Shown one piece after another: positions 1 to 5,490 of a stretch of DNA of 5,490 nucleotides. The stretch's first letter is position 1, and each line of letters begins with the position of its first letter. The notes beneath the pieces were generated by a model. The model had not been told where the DNA came from and ran no database searches. It saw nothing but the letters and a program-made list of their open reading frames with translations. Position numbers and translations under genes: made by a program. The DNA comes from Comamonadaceae bacterium (GTDB lineage: Bacteria > Pseudomonadota > Gammaproteobacteria > Burkholderiales > Burkholderiaceae_C): assembly GCA_947371775.1 (NCBI GenBank), contig CANBQX010000132.1:1-5490 (forward strand). Direction: 5' to 3'.

Positions 1-872
1 TCAAACGCAACGGCAGCGAAGCCCAACGCGCCAAGTACCTGCCCAAGCTCATCAGCGGCGAGCACGTGGGTGCGTTGGCCATGAGCGAGCCGGGCTCCGG
101 CAGCGACGTGCTCAGCATGAAACTGCGCGCCGAAGACAAGGGCGGTTACTACCTGCTCAACGGCAGCAAGATGTGGATCACCAACGGCCCCGACGCCGAC
201 ACGTTGGTGGTCTACGCCAAGTCTGAGCCCGAGCTCGGTGCGCGCGGCGTGACCGCGTTTTTGATTGAAAAAGGTATGCCGGGTTTTTCGATTGCGCAAA
301 AGCTCGACAAGCTGGGCATGCGTGGCAGCCACACCGGCGAGCTGGTGTTTCACAACGTCGAAGTGCCTGCGGCCAACGTGCTCGGTGGCCTGAACCAAGG
401 CGCCAAGGTGCTGATGAGCGGCTTGGACTACGAGCGCGCGGTGCTGAGCGGTGGGCCTCTGGGCATCATGCAAGCGGTGATGGACAACGTGGTGCCCTAC
501 ATCCACGACCGCAAGCAGTTTGGCCAAAGCATTGGCGAGTTCCAGCTCATCCAGGGCAAGGTCGCTGACATGTACACCGTGCTGCAAGCTGGGCGTTCCT
601 TTGCCTACACCGTTGCCAAAAATCTGGACGCCTTGGGCTCAGAGCATGTGCGCCGTGTGCGCAAAGACTGCGCCAGCGTGATCCTGTGGACTGCCGAAAA
701 AGCCACCTGGATGGCAGGCGAGGGTGTGCAGATATTTGGGGGCAATGGCTACATCAACGACTACCCCCTCGGCCGTTTGTGGCGCGACGCCAAGCTCTAT
801 GAAATCGGCGCCGGCACCAGTGAAATCCGCCGCATGCTGATCGGCCGCGAGCTGTTTGCCGAGACCATGTAA
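1..872 (+). CDS. ivd: Isovaleryl-CoA dehydrogenase, 5'-truncated by window edge
   Basis: FAD-dependent enzyme that oxidises isovaleryl-CoA to 3-methylcrotonyl-CoA in leucine catabolism, passing electrons to electron-transfer flavoprotein in the cytoplasm. The reading frame is open from base 3, so 289 residues are visible and roughly the first 100 are missing. Seen in order: the flavin-binding motif AMSEPGSGSDV (from base 81), the MWITNGPDADT strand, KLGMRGSHTGELVFHNVEVP, then the C-terminal helical domain with RKQFGQSIGEFQLIQGK and FGGNGYINDYPLGRLWRDAK. The assignment to isovaleryl-CoA dehydrogenase, not a general acyl-CoA dehydrogenase, rests on LDYERAVLSGG, whose Glu (codon 432-434) matches the unusual catalytic base of human IVD (Glu254). 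The usual C-terminal catalytic Glu is replaced by Ala (codon 810-812) in YEIGAGTSEIRR. The reading frame ends in TAA, 12 bases before the carbonic anhydrase start. The GTG at 66 is internal to a conserved domain and is not a start. Called liuA in some Pseudomonas work. Confidence 0.93.
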   Translation, partial: KRNGSEAQRAKYLPKLISGEHVGALAMSEPGSGSDVLSMKLRAEDKGGYYLLNGSKMWITNGPDADTLVVYAKSEPELGARGVTAFLIEKGMPGFSIAQKLDKLGMRGSHTGELVFHNVEVPAANVLGGLNQGAKVLMSGLDYERAVLSGGPLGIMQAVMDNVVPYIHDRKQFGQSIGEFQLIQGKVADMYTVLQAGRSFAYTVAKNLDALGSEHVRRVRKDCASVILWTAEKATWMAGEGVQIFGGNGYINDYPLGRLWRDAKLYEIGAGTSEIRRMLIGRELFAETM

Positions 873-877
873 GAAAG
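871..877 (+). promoter_or_regulatory. Ribosome binding site of carbonic anhydrase gene, overlapping upstream stop
   Basis: AAGAAAG is a modest Shine-Dalgarno-like sequence 7 bases before the ATG at 885. It overlaps the TAA stop of the isovaleryl-CoA dehydrogenase (870-872), so ribosomes terminating there would sit on the next initiation region. This suggests translational coupling of the two genes, which is an inference from spacing. Confidence 0.5.
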
Positions 878-884
878 AAACACC

Positions 885-1559
885 ATGAGCACCGAACTGA
901 CCGAGCTGTTTGACAAAAACCGCGACTGGGCCCGCAAGACCGAAGAGCGCGAGGCGGGTTTTTTCACCCGCTTGCTGCAGCAGCAAAAGCCCGAGTATTT
1001 GTGGATTGGCTGCGCCGACAGCCGTGTGCCCGCCAATGAGCTGGTGGGCTTGCTGCCCGGTGAGCTGTTTGTCCACCGCAATGTAGCCAACCTCCTGGTG
1101 CACTCCGACCTCAATGCCTTGTCGGTCATCCAGTACGCGGTGGACGCGCTGGGCGTGAAGCACATCATTGTGGTCGGCCACAGCAACTGTGGTGGCATCC
1201 GCGCGGCCATGACCAACCAGCGCGCGGGCTTGGTGGACAACTGGCTGCGCCATGTGCAGGACGTGCGCGACGCACACGAGGTGTTTTTGGAGAGCCTGCC
1301 CGAAGACAGCCGGGTGGATGCGCTGGTGGAGCTCAATGTGCTGGAGCAAGCGCGCAACGTCTGCCGCACCACGGTCGTGGCCGATGCCTGGCACCGCGGC
1401 CAGTCGGTGGTGGTGCATGGCTGGGTCTATGGCCTGCACAACGGTTTGCTGGAAGACATGTGCATTACCGCCGCCAGCGTGGACGAAGTCACACCGGCCT
1501 ATGGCCGCGCCCTGTACGCCTTGCGCCAGCGCTGGGCACAGCGCACCCGCAAACCCTGA
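885..1559 (+). CDS. can: Beta-carbonic anhydrase, Can type (type II, bicarbonate-regulated)
   Basis: Zinc enzyme interconverting CO2 and bicarbonate in the cytoplasm. The 224-residue product is close to E. coli Can (220) over its whole length. The four residues of the type II zinc site are visible: Cys43 and Asp45 in the motif CADSRVP, His99 and Cys102 in GHSNCGG; Asp45 with Arg47 forms the catalytic dyad of the family. Trp40, Arg65 and Tyr182 match the triad that forms the non-catalytic bicarbonate site in E. coli and Haemophilus enzymes (Trp39, Arg64, Tyr181), so allosteric inhibition by bicarbonate is expected. Other conserved blocks are GELFVHRNVANL, LSVIQYAVDALGV, LNVLEQ and VVVHGWVYGLHNG. 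There is no signal peptide. The start is the ATG 12 bases after the preceding stop, which gives the family's normal N-terminus. The likely local role is supplying bicarbonate to methylcrotonyl-CoA carboxylase in leucine breakdown; this is inferred from the neighbours. It could equally be the cell's housekeeping enzyme. Confidence 0.95.
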   Translation: MSTELTELFDKNRDWARKTEEREAGFFTRLLQQQKPEYLWIGCADSRVPANELVGLLPGELFVHRNVANLLVHSDLNALSVIQYAVDALGVKHIIVVGHSNCGGIRAAMTNQRAGLVDNWLRHVQDVRDAHEVFLESLPEDSRVDALVELNVLEQARNVCRTTVVADAWHRGQSVVVHGWVYGLHNGLLEDMCITAASVDEVTPAYGRALYALRQRWAQRTRKP

Positions 1560-1562
1560 AGC

Positions 1563-1567
1563 AAAGG
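1563..1567 (+). promoter_or_regulatory. Ribosome binding site supporting the aceK start
   Basis: AAAGG lies 9 bases before the ATG at 1577, in the 17-base gap after the carbonic anhydrase stop. It supports 1577 as the aceK start over in-frame upstream start codons inside the carbonic anhydrase gene. Confidence 0.5.
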
Positions 1568-1576
1568 CGCCGCACC

Positions 1577-3394
1577 ATGTTCCCCACCCGCCTGGACTCC
1601 ACCGTTGCCTACGACATCGCCAAGGCGATGATGGACGGCTTCAATCGCCACTACCGCCTGTTCCGCACCGAGTCGGCACGCGCCAAGCACCGCTTTGAAA
1701 CCGCCGACTGGCATGGCCAGCAGCGTGCGCAGCGCGAGCGGATTGAGTTTTATGACCTGCGGGTGCTGGAATGTTCTAACCGGCTGGAGCGCGAGTTTGG
1801 CGCGGGTGAGCAGCCCATGGACGTGTGGCAGCAGGTCAAGCTGCACTACATCGGTTTGTTGGTAGACCACCACCAGCCGGAGTTGGCAGAGACCTTCTTC
1901 AACTCGGTCACCACCAAAATTTTGCACCGTGCGTATTTTCAAAACGACTTTATTTTTGTGCGCCCGGCGGTGAGCACCGAGTACATCGAAGACTCCGACG
2001 CCCAGGCCCGCCCCACCTACCGCTCCTACTACCCTGCGCTGGACACCATGACCGAGGTGCTGGCGCGCATGCTGCAAGACTTTGATCTGCGCCTGCCCTT
2101 TGACAACATCACGCGCGACGCAGGCTGGGTGGCAGAGGCCATGCTGGCGCGCCTGGGCGACGCCAAGCTGCGCGCCAATTTTCAGATTCAGGTGCTCTCG
2201 GGCTTGTTCTTTCGCAACAAGGGCTGCTATGTGGTCGGCAAGCTGATCAACGGCTTTACCGAGTTTCCTTTTGCACTGCCCATCCTGCACAGCAAGAACG
2301 GCAATGTGGTGGTGGACGCCGCGCTGTTTGGCGAAGACGACTTGCTCATGCTGTTTAGCTTTGCGCGGGCCTACTTCATGGTGGACATGGAAGTGCCCTC
2401 GGCCTATGTGCAGTTTTTGCGCAGCATGATGCCGCGCAAACCGCGCAACGAAATCTACAACGCACTCGGGTTGGCCAAGCAGGGCAAGACGCTGTTTTAC
2501 CGCGACTTTTTGCACCACTTGCGCCACTCGACCGACAAGTTCCGCATCGCCCCCGGTATCAAGGGCATGGTGATGCTGGTGTTTGACCTGCCCAGCTTTC
2601 CCTATGTTTTCAAGGTTATCAAAGACTATTACCCGCCACCCAAAGACACCTCGCGCGAGCAGATCAAAGGCAAGTACTTGCTGGTCAAGCAGCACGACCG
2701 CGTGGGCCGCATGGCCGACACGCTGGAGTACAGCGAAGTCGGTTTCCCGCGCGACCGCTTTAGCGACGAGCTGATTGCCGAGATAGAAAAGTTTGCCCCC
2801 AGCCAGCTGGAGATCAACGACCGCGACGGCGATGGCACGCTGGAAGTCATCTTGAAGCACGTCTACATCGAGCGGCGCATGATTCCGCTCAACATCTATT
2901 TGCAAGAGGCTTTTGACGCAGGCGGCGCCAATGCTGCAGACACCTCGGTCAACGCCGAGCGCGCACGCGAGCAAATCGAACGCGGCGTGGTGGAGTACGG
3001 CAACGCCATCAAAGACCTGGTGGCGGCCAACATCTTTCCTGGTGACATGCTCTGGAAAAACTTTGGTATCACCCGCCACGGCAAGGTGGTGTTTTACGAC
3101 TACGATGAGATCGAATACATCACCGATTGCAACTTCCGCCGCGTGCCCGCACCGCGCAACGAAGAAGACGAAATGTCGGGTGAGACCTGGTATTCGGTCG
3201 GCCCCAAAGACGTGTTCCCCGAAACCTTTGGCCCTTTCCTGCTGGGCAACCCGGCGGTACGGGGTGTGTTCATGAAGCACCACGCCGATCTGCTGGACGC
3301 CGCTTTTTGGCAAAGCCACAAAGACCGCATTGCGGCAGGCCATGTGCACGACGTTTTTCCGTACGACCGCGAGAAGCGGTTCCCTCGCGCCTAG
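1577..3394 (+). CDS. aceK: Isocitrate dehydrogenase kinase/phosphatase
   Basis: Bifunctional cytoplasmic enzyme that phosphorylates isocitrate dehydrogenase to inactivate it and push isocitrate into the glyoxylate bypass, and also removes the phosphate. The product has 605 residues against 578 in E. coli. The N-terminal regulatory domain (about 1-310) carries family blocks such as FETADWHGQQ, AETFFNSV, LFFRNKGCYVVGKLI and FARAYFMV. The kinase domain shows the ATP loop APGIKGM (325-331), Lys346 in YVFKVIKD, Asp381 in HDRVGRMADT, Asp490 and Asn495 in NIFPGDMLWKNFG, and Asp508/Asp510 in FYDYDEI; these match E. coli Lys336, Asp371, Asp457, Asn462 and Asp475/Asp477. By eye the protein is longer than E. 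coli's by about 6 residues before YIERRM (a DRDGDG stretch at 415-420) and about 17 residues near 446-466. The ATG at 1577 is chosen because the family N-terminus begins just after it and AAAGG precedes it; reading further upstream gives Arg-rich sequence inside the carbonic anhydrase gene. It is unusual in not adjoining aceA or aceB here. Confidence 0.97.
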   Translation: MFPTRLDSTVAYDIAKAMMDGFNRHYRLFRTESARAKHRFETADWHGQQRAQRERIEFYDLRVLECSNRLEREFGAGEQPMDVWQQVKLHYIGLLVDHHQPELAETFFNSVTTKILHRAYFQNDFIFVRPAVSTEYIEDSDAQARPTYRSYYPALDTMTEVLARMLQDFDLRLPFDNITRDAGWVAEAMLARLGDAKLRANFQIQVLSGLFFRNKGCYVVGKLINGFTEFPFALPILHSKNGNVVVDAALFGEDDLLMLFSFARAYFMVDMEVPSAYVQFLRSMMPRKPRNEIYNALGLAKQGKTLFYRDFLHHLRHSTDKFRIAPGIKGMVMLVFDLPSFPYVFKVIKDYYPPPKDTSREQIKGKYLLVKQHDRVGRMADTLEYSEVGFPRDRFSDELIAEIEKFAPSQLEINDRDGDGTLEVILKHVYIERRMIPLNIYLQEAFDAGGANAADTSVNAERAREQIERGVVEYGNAIKDLVAANIFPGDMLWKNFGITRHGKVVFYDYDEIEYITDCNFRRVPAPRNEEDEMSGETWYSVGPKDVFPETFGPFLLGNPAVRGVFMKHHADLLDAAFWQSHKDRIAAGHVHDVFPYDREKRFPRA

Positions 3395-3430
3395 GCGCAC
3401 CACTTGGCACCAATTTCACATCATTGTTTT

Positions 3431-3436
3431 AGGAGG
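3431..3436 (+). promoter_or_regulatory. Strong Shine-Dalgarno of the thiolase gene
   Basis: AGGAGG is a full consensus ribosome binding site 4 bases before the ATG at 3441, the best in the window. It sits in the widest intergenic gap (3395-3440), which is locally AT-rich and shows no stable hairpin or convincing promoter. It decides the thiolase start, since the frame is also open upstream into aceK, and suggests the thiolase is translated more strongly than its neighbours. Confidence 0.8.
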
Positions 3437-3440
3437 CTTT

Positions 3441-4622
3441 ATGCAAGACCCCATCGTTATCGTCAGCGCCGCCCGCACGCCCATGGGCGCATTCCAGGGC
3501 GACTTTTCCGGCCTCGCCGCCCATGACCTGGGTGGCGCTGCCATCAAGGCTGCCCTCGAGCGCGCAGGTGTTAAGCCCGAGCAAGTGGACGAAGTGATTT
3601 TTGGCAACTGCCTCATGGCAGGCCAGGGCCAGGCCCCGGCGCGTCAGGCGGCTTTCAAGGGCGGCCTGCCCATCAGCGCGGGCGCGGTGACTTTGTCCAA
3701 GATGTGTGGCTCGGGCATGCGCGCGGCCATGTTTGCGCACGACATGCTGGCCGCAGGCAGCGCCGATGTGCTGGTGGCCGGTGGCATGGAGAGCATGACC
3801 AACGCGCCCTACCTGCTGCCCAAAGCGCGCGGCGGCTACCGCATTGGCCATGACCGCATTTTTGACCACATGATGCTCGACGGCCTGGAAGACGCCTACG
3901 AAGCCGGCCGCTCCATGGGCACCTTTGGCGAAGACTGCGCCGCCAAATACGGCTTTACCCGCGCGCAGCAAGAAGCCTTTGCCACCACCAGCGTGCAGCG
4001 CGCACAGGCCGCCACCCAATCGGGCGCGTTTACCGCCGAGATCACCCCCGTGGCCATCAAAACCCGCGCGGGCGAGAGCGTCATCTCTATTGACGAAGGC
4101 CCGGGCAAAGTCAAGCTCGACAAGATTCCTACGCTCAAAGCAGCGTTCAAAAAAGACGGCACCATTACCGCCGCCAGCAGCTCCAGCATCAACGACGGCG
4201 CTGCTGCGCTGGTCATGATGCGCGCCTCGACTGCCGCCAAGCTGGGCTGCAAGCCCTTGGCCAAAATCGTGAGCCACGCAGTGCACGCACAAGAGCCCAA
4301 CTGGTTTGCCACCGCCCCCGTGGGCGCGGTCCACAAAGCGCTGGCCAAAGCCGGCTGGGCCGTCAACGATGTGGACCTGTGGGAAGTGAACGAAGCTTTT
4401 GCCGTGGTGCCCATGGCGCTGATGCACGACCTGCAACTCAGCCACGACATCGTCAACGTCAACGGCGGCGCTTGCGCCCTGGGCCACCCCATTGGCGCGT
4501 CGGGCGCACGCATCATGGTCACGCTGATCCACGCGCTCAAGGCCCGTGGCAAAACCAAAGGCTTGGCCACCTTGTGCATTGGCGGTGGTGAGGCCACGGC
4601 TGTGGCGCTCGAACTTTTGTAA
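3441..4622 (+). CDS. Acetyl-CoA C-acetyltransferase (thiolase II family)
   Basis: Catalyses reversible cleavage of acetoacetyl-CoA with CoA to two acetyl-CoA; related enzymes condense acetyl-CoA for polyhydroxybutyrate synthesis. The product has 393 residues, the usual length for a cytoplasmic tetrameric thiolase. All catalytic elements are present: nucleophile Cys89 in SKMCGSGMRAA, Asn317 in the NEAF motif, His349 in GGACALGHPIGASGAR, and acid/base Cys379 in TLCIGGGEA; these correspond to Cys89, Asn316, His348 and Cys378 of the Zoogloea enzyme. The N-terminal SAARTPMGAFQGDFSGL block and GGMESMTNAPYLL are also typical. Met159 matches the Met157 that marks short-chain acetoacetyl-CoA thiolases, but Ser158 stands where Zoogloea has His156, so substrate range is less certain. 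The start follows a consensus ribosome binding site. In this operon it probably finishes leucine/isovalerate catabolism by splitting acetoacetyl-CoA. No gene symbol is given because atoB, phaA and related names cannot be told apart from sequence alone. Confidence 0.93.
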   Translation: MQDPIVIVSAARTPMGAFQGDFSGLAAHDLGGAAIKAALERAGVKPEQVDEVIFGNCLMAGQGQAPARQAAFKGGLPISAGAVTLSKMCGSGMRAAMFAHDMLAAGSADVLVAGGMESMTNAPYLLPKARGGYRIGHDRIFDHMMLDGLEDAYEAGRSMGTFGEDCAAKYGFTRAQQEAFATTSVQRAQAATQSGAFTAEITPVAIKTRAGESVISIDEGPGKVKLDKIPTLKAAFKKDGTITAASSSSINDGAAALVMMRASTAAKLGCKPLAKIVSHAVHAQEPNWFATAPVGAVHKALAKAGWAVNDVDLWEVNEAFAVVPMALMHDLQLSHDIVNVNGGACALGHPIGASGARIMVTLIHALKARGKTKGLATLCIGGGEATAVALELL

Positions 4623-4645
4623 ACCCTTTTCAGTCGAACCCCGCC

Positions 4646-5490
4646 ATGCTCCTCACATCCGACCAAGAATCCGTGCGCGACGCGGTGCGCGCTTTTGCCC
4701 AGGCTGAACTCTGGCCGCATGCCGCGCGCTGGGACAAAGAGCACACCTTCCCGAAGGATGTGCACAAAGGCTTGGCGGCGCTGGGCGCCTATGGCATTTG
4801 CGTGCCCGAAGAGTGGGGCGGCGCACAGATGGACTACCTCACGCTGGCCGTGGTGCTGGAAGAAATTGCCGCGGGCGACGGCGGCACCAGCACGGTGATC
4901 AGCGTGACCAACTGCCCGGTCAATGCCATCTTGCTGCGCTACGGTAATGACGCGCAAAAAAAGCAGTGGCTCACGCCCCTGGCGCAGGGCGACATGCTGG
5001 GCGCGTTTTGCCTGACCGAACCGCATGTGGGGTCGGACGCATCCAGCCTGCGCACCACCGCCGTGCGCGAGGGCGATGAGTATGTGATCAACGGTGTGAA
5101 GCAGTTCATCACCAGCGGCAAAAACGGGGACGTGGCGGTGGTGATTGCGGTGACCGACAAGGGTGCAGGCAAGCGCGGCATGAGCGCGTTTTTGGTGCCC
5201 ACCACCACACCGGGCTATGTGGTGGCGCGGCTGGAAGACAAGCTGGGCCAGCACTCCAGCGACACAGCGCAAATCAATTTTGACAACTGCCGCATTCCGG
5301 CCGAGAACCTGATTGGCAAAGAAGGCGAGGGCTATGGCATTGCCCTGGGCGGCCTGGAGGGCGGGCGCATTGGCATTGCCGCGCAAAGCGTGGGCATGGC
5401 GCGCAGCGCGCTGGACGTGGCCATTGCCTATTCCAAAGACCGCCAAAGCTTTGGCCAGCCCATCTTCAACCACCAGGCCGTGGGCTTTCG
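4646..5490 (+). CDS. Acyl-CoA dehydrogenase, short/branched-chain type, 3'-truncated by window edge
   Basis: FAD enzyme of the acyl-CoA dehydrogenase family, oxidising an acyl-CoA to the trans-2-enoyl-CoA and reducing electron-transfer flavoprotein. The first 281 residues are visible and the frame is open to the window end; about 100 residues are missing. Seen in order: N-terminal helical domain (QESVRDAVRAFAQAEL, then YGICVPEEWGGAQMDY at 49-64), flavin-binding AFCLTEPHVGSDASSL (120-135), INGVKQFITSGKNGD (148-162), KLGQHSSDTAQINF (199-212), and the start of the C-terminal domain with LEGGRIGIAAQ (237-247) and DRQSFGQP (265-272), whose Arg266 is the usual FAD contact. Gly240 stands where isovaleryl-CoA dehydrogenase has its catalytic Glu, so the base should be the standard Glu in the missing C-terminus. 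The ATG lies 23 bases after the thiolase stop with no clear Shine-Dalgarno, so translation may depend on coupling. The substrate is unknown; a short or branched acyl-CoA is inferred from family and neighbours. Confidence 0.92.
   Translation, partial: MLLTSDQESVRDAVRAFAQAELWPHAARWDKEHTFPKDVHKGLAALGAYGICVPEEWGGAQMDYLTLAVVLEEIAAGDGGTSTVISVTNCPVNAILLRYGNDAQKKQWLTPLAQGDMLGAFCLTEPHVGSDASSLRTTAVREGDEYVINGVKQFITSGKNGDVAVVIAVTDKGAGKRGMSAFLVPTTTPGYVVARLEDKLGQHSSDTAQINFDNCRIPAENLIGKEGEGYGIALGGLEGGRIGIAAQSVGMARSALDVAIAYSKDRQSFGQPIFNHQAVGF

Noticed and set aside
1460..1576. Upstream extension of the aceK frame into the carbonic anhydrase gene
   Set aside because: The extra 39 residues are Arg-rich and unlike any AceK N-terminus, and would overlap can by 100 bases; the ATG at 1577 has a ribosome binding site and the expected family start.
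1499..3403. 634-codon open frame on the minus strand opposite aceK
   Set aside because: It mirrors the codon bias of aceK, has no recognisable domain and is rich in His, Val and Ala as expected for antisense of GC-rich coding DNA. The plus strand encodes a clearly conserved AceK with all catalytic residues.
3404..3413. Short inverted repeat TTGGCACCAA in the aceK-thiolase gap
   Set aside because: Four-base arms with a two-base centre are too short for a terminator or a convincing operator and are expected by chance.
3404..3432. Possible promoter in the aceK-thiolase gap (TTGGCA, 17 bases, TTTTAG)
   Set aside because: The -10 candidate matches only three of six consensus bases, and transcription would begin almost at the start codon, leaving out the ribosome binding site.
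3330..3440. Upstream extension of the thiolase frame into the end of aceK
   Set aside because: The extra 37 residues do not match thiolases, and the consensus AGGAGG sits right before the ATG at 3441, which begins the normal thiolase N-terminus.
4957..4963. Slippery heptamer A AAA AAG in frame within the second dehydrogenase
   Set aside because: It matches the -1 frameshift pattern of dnaX, but there is no upstream stimulatory Shine-Dalgarno and no evident downstream structure. The zero frame carries conserved motifs on both sides, and the shifted frame stops after about 40 codons. Most likely chance from Gln-Lys-Lys codons.
3896..5473. 525-codon and overlapping 367-codon open frames on the minus strand opposite the thiolase and second dehydrogenase
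   Set aside because: These are shadows of conserved plus-strand genes with no family motifs and no plausible ribosome binding site.

Overview
The window looks like chromosomal DNA of a GC-rich betaproteobacterium, most likely of the family Comamonadaceae (Rhodoferax, Polaromonas or Acidovorax type). This rests on strong G/C preference at third codon positions, protein similarity judged by eye, and a remembered gene neighbourhood; no database was searched. Five genes lie on the plus strand, separated by only 12, 17, 46 and 23 bases. There is no convincing terminator or promoter between them, so the stretch reads as part of one operon whose promoter lies upstream of the window.

Layout: (1) bases 1-872, the C-terminal three quarters of an isovaleryl-CoA dehydrogenase; (2) 885-1559, a complete Can-type beta-carbonic anhydrase; (3) 1577-3394, a complete isocitrate dehydrogenase kinase/phosphatase, AceK; (4) 3441-4622, a complete acetyl-CoA acetyltransferase-type thiolase; (5) 4646-5490, the N-terminal part of a second acyl-CoA dehydrogenase that runs off the right edge. 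All reading frames are intact. No RNA genes, mobile elements, repeats or CRISPR were seen, and no stretch over 300 bases lacks a gene.

The set makes sense as a leucine/isovalerate (branched-chain acyl-CoA) catabolic module with two auxiliary functions. Isovaleryl-CoA dehydrogenase makes 3-methylcrotonyl-CoA. The next step, methylcrotonyl-CoA carboxylase (not in the window, possibly nearby), consumes bicarbonate, which the carbonic anhydrase could supply. Leucine breakdown ends in acetyl-CoA and acetoacetate; the thiolase would cleave acetoacetyl-CoA to acetyl-CoA. Growth on a purely acetyl-CoA-yielding substrate needs the glyoxylate bypass, and AceK controls flux into it by phosphorylating isocitrate dehydrogenase. 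The biochemistry of each family is established; the joint purpose of the operon is inference.

No wholly new system was found. The points most worth a second look are the placement of aceK inside an acyl-CoA catabolic operon away from aceA/aceB, the carbonic anhydrase next to a pathway with a biotin carboxylase, two insertions in the AceK kinase domain (one carrying a DxDxDG motif), and the different catalytic-base positions of the two acyl-CoA dehydrogenases.
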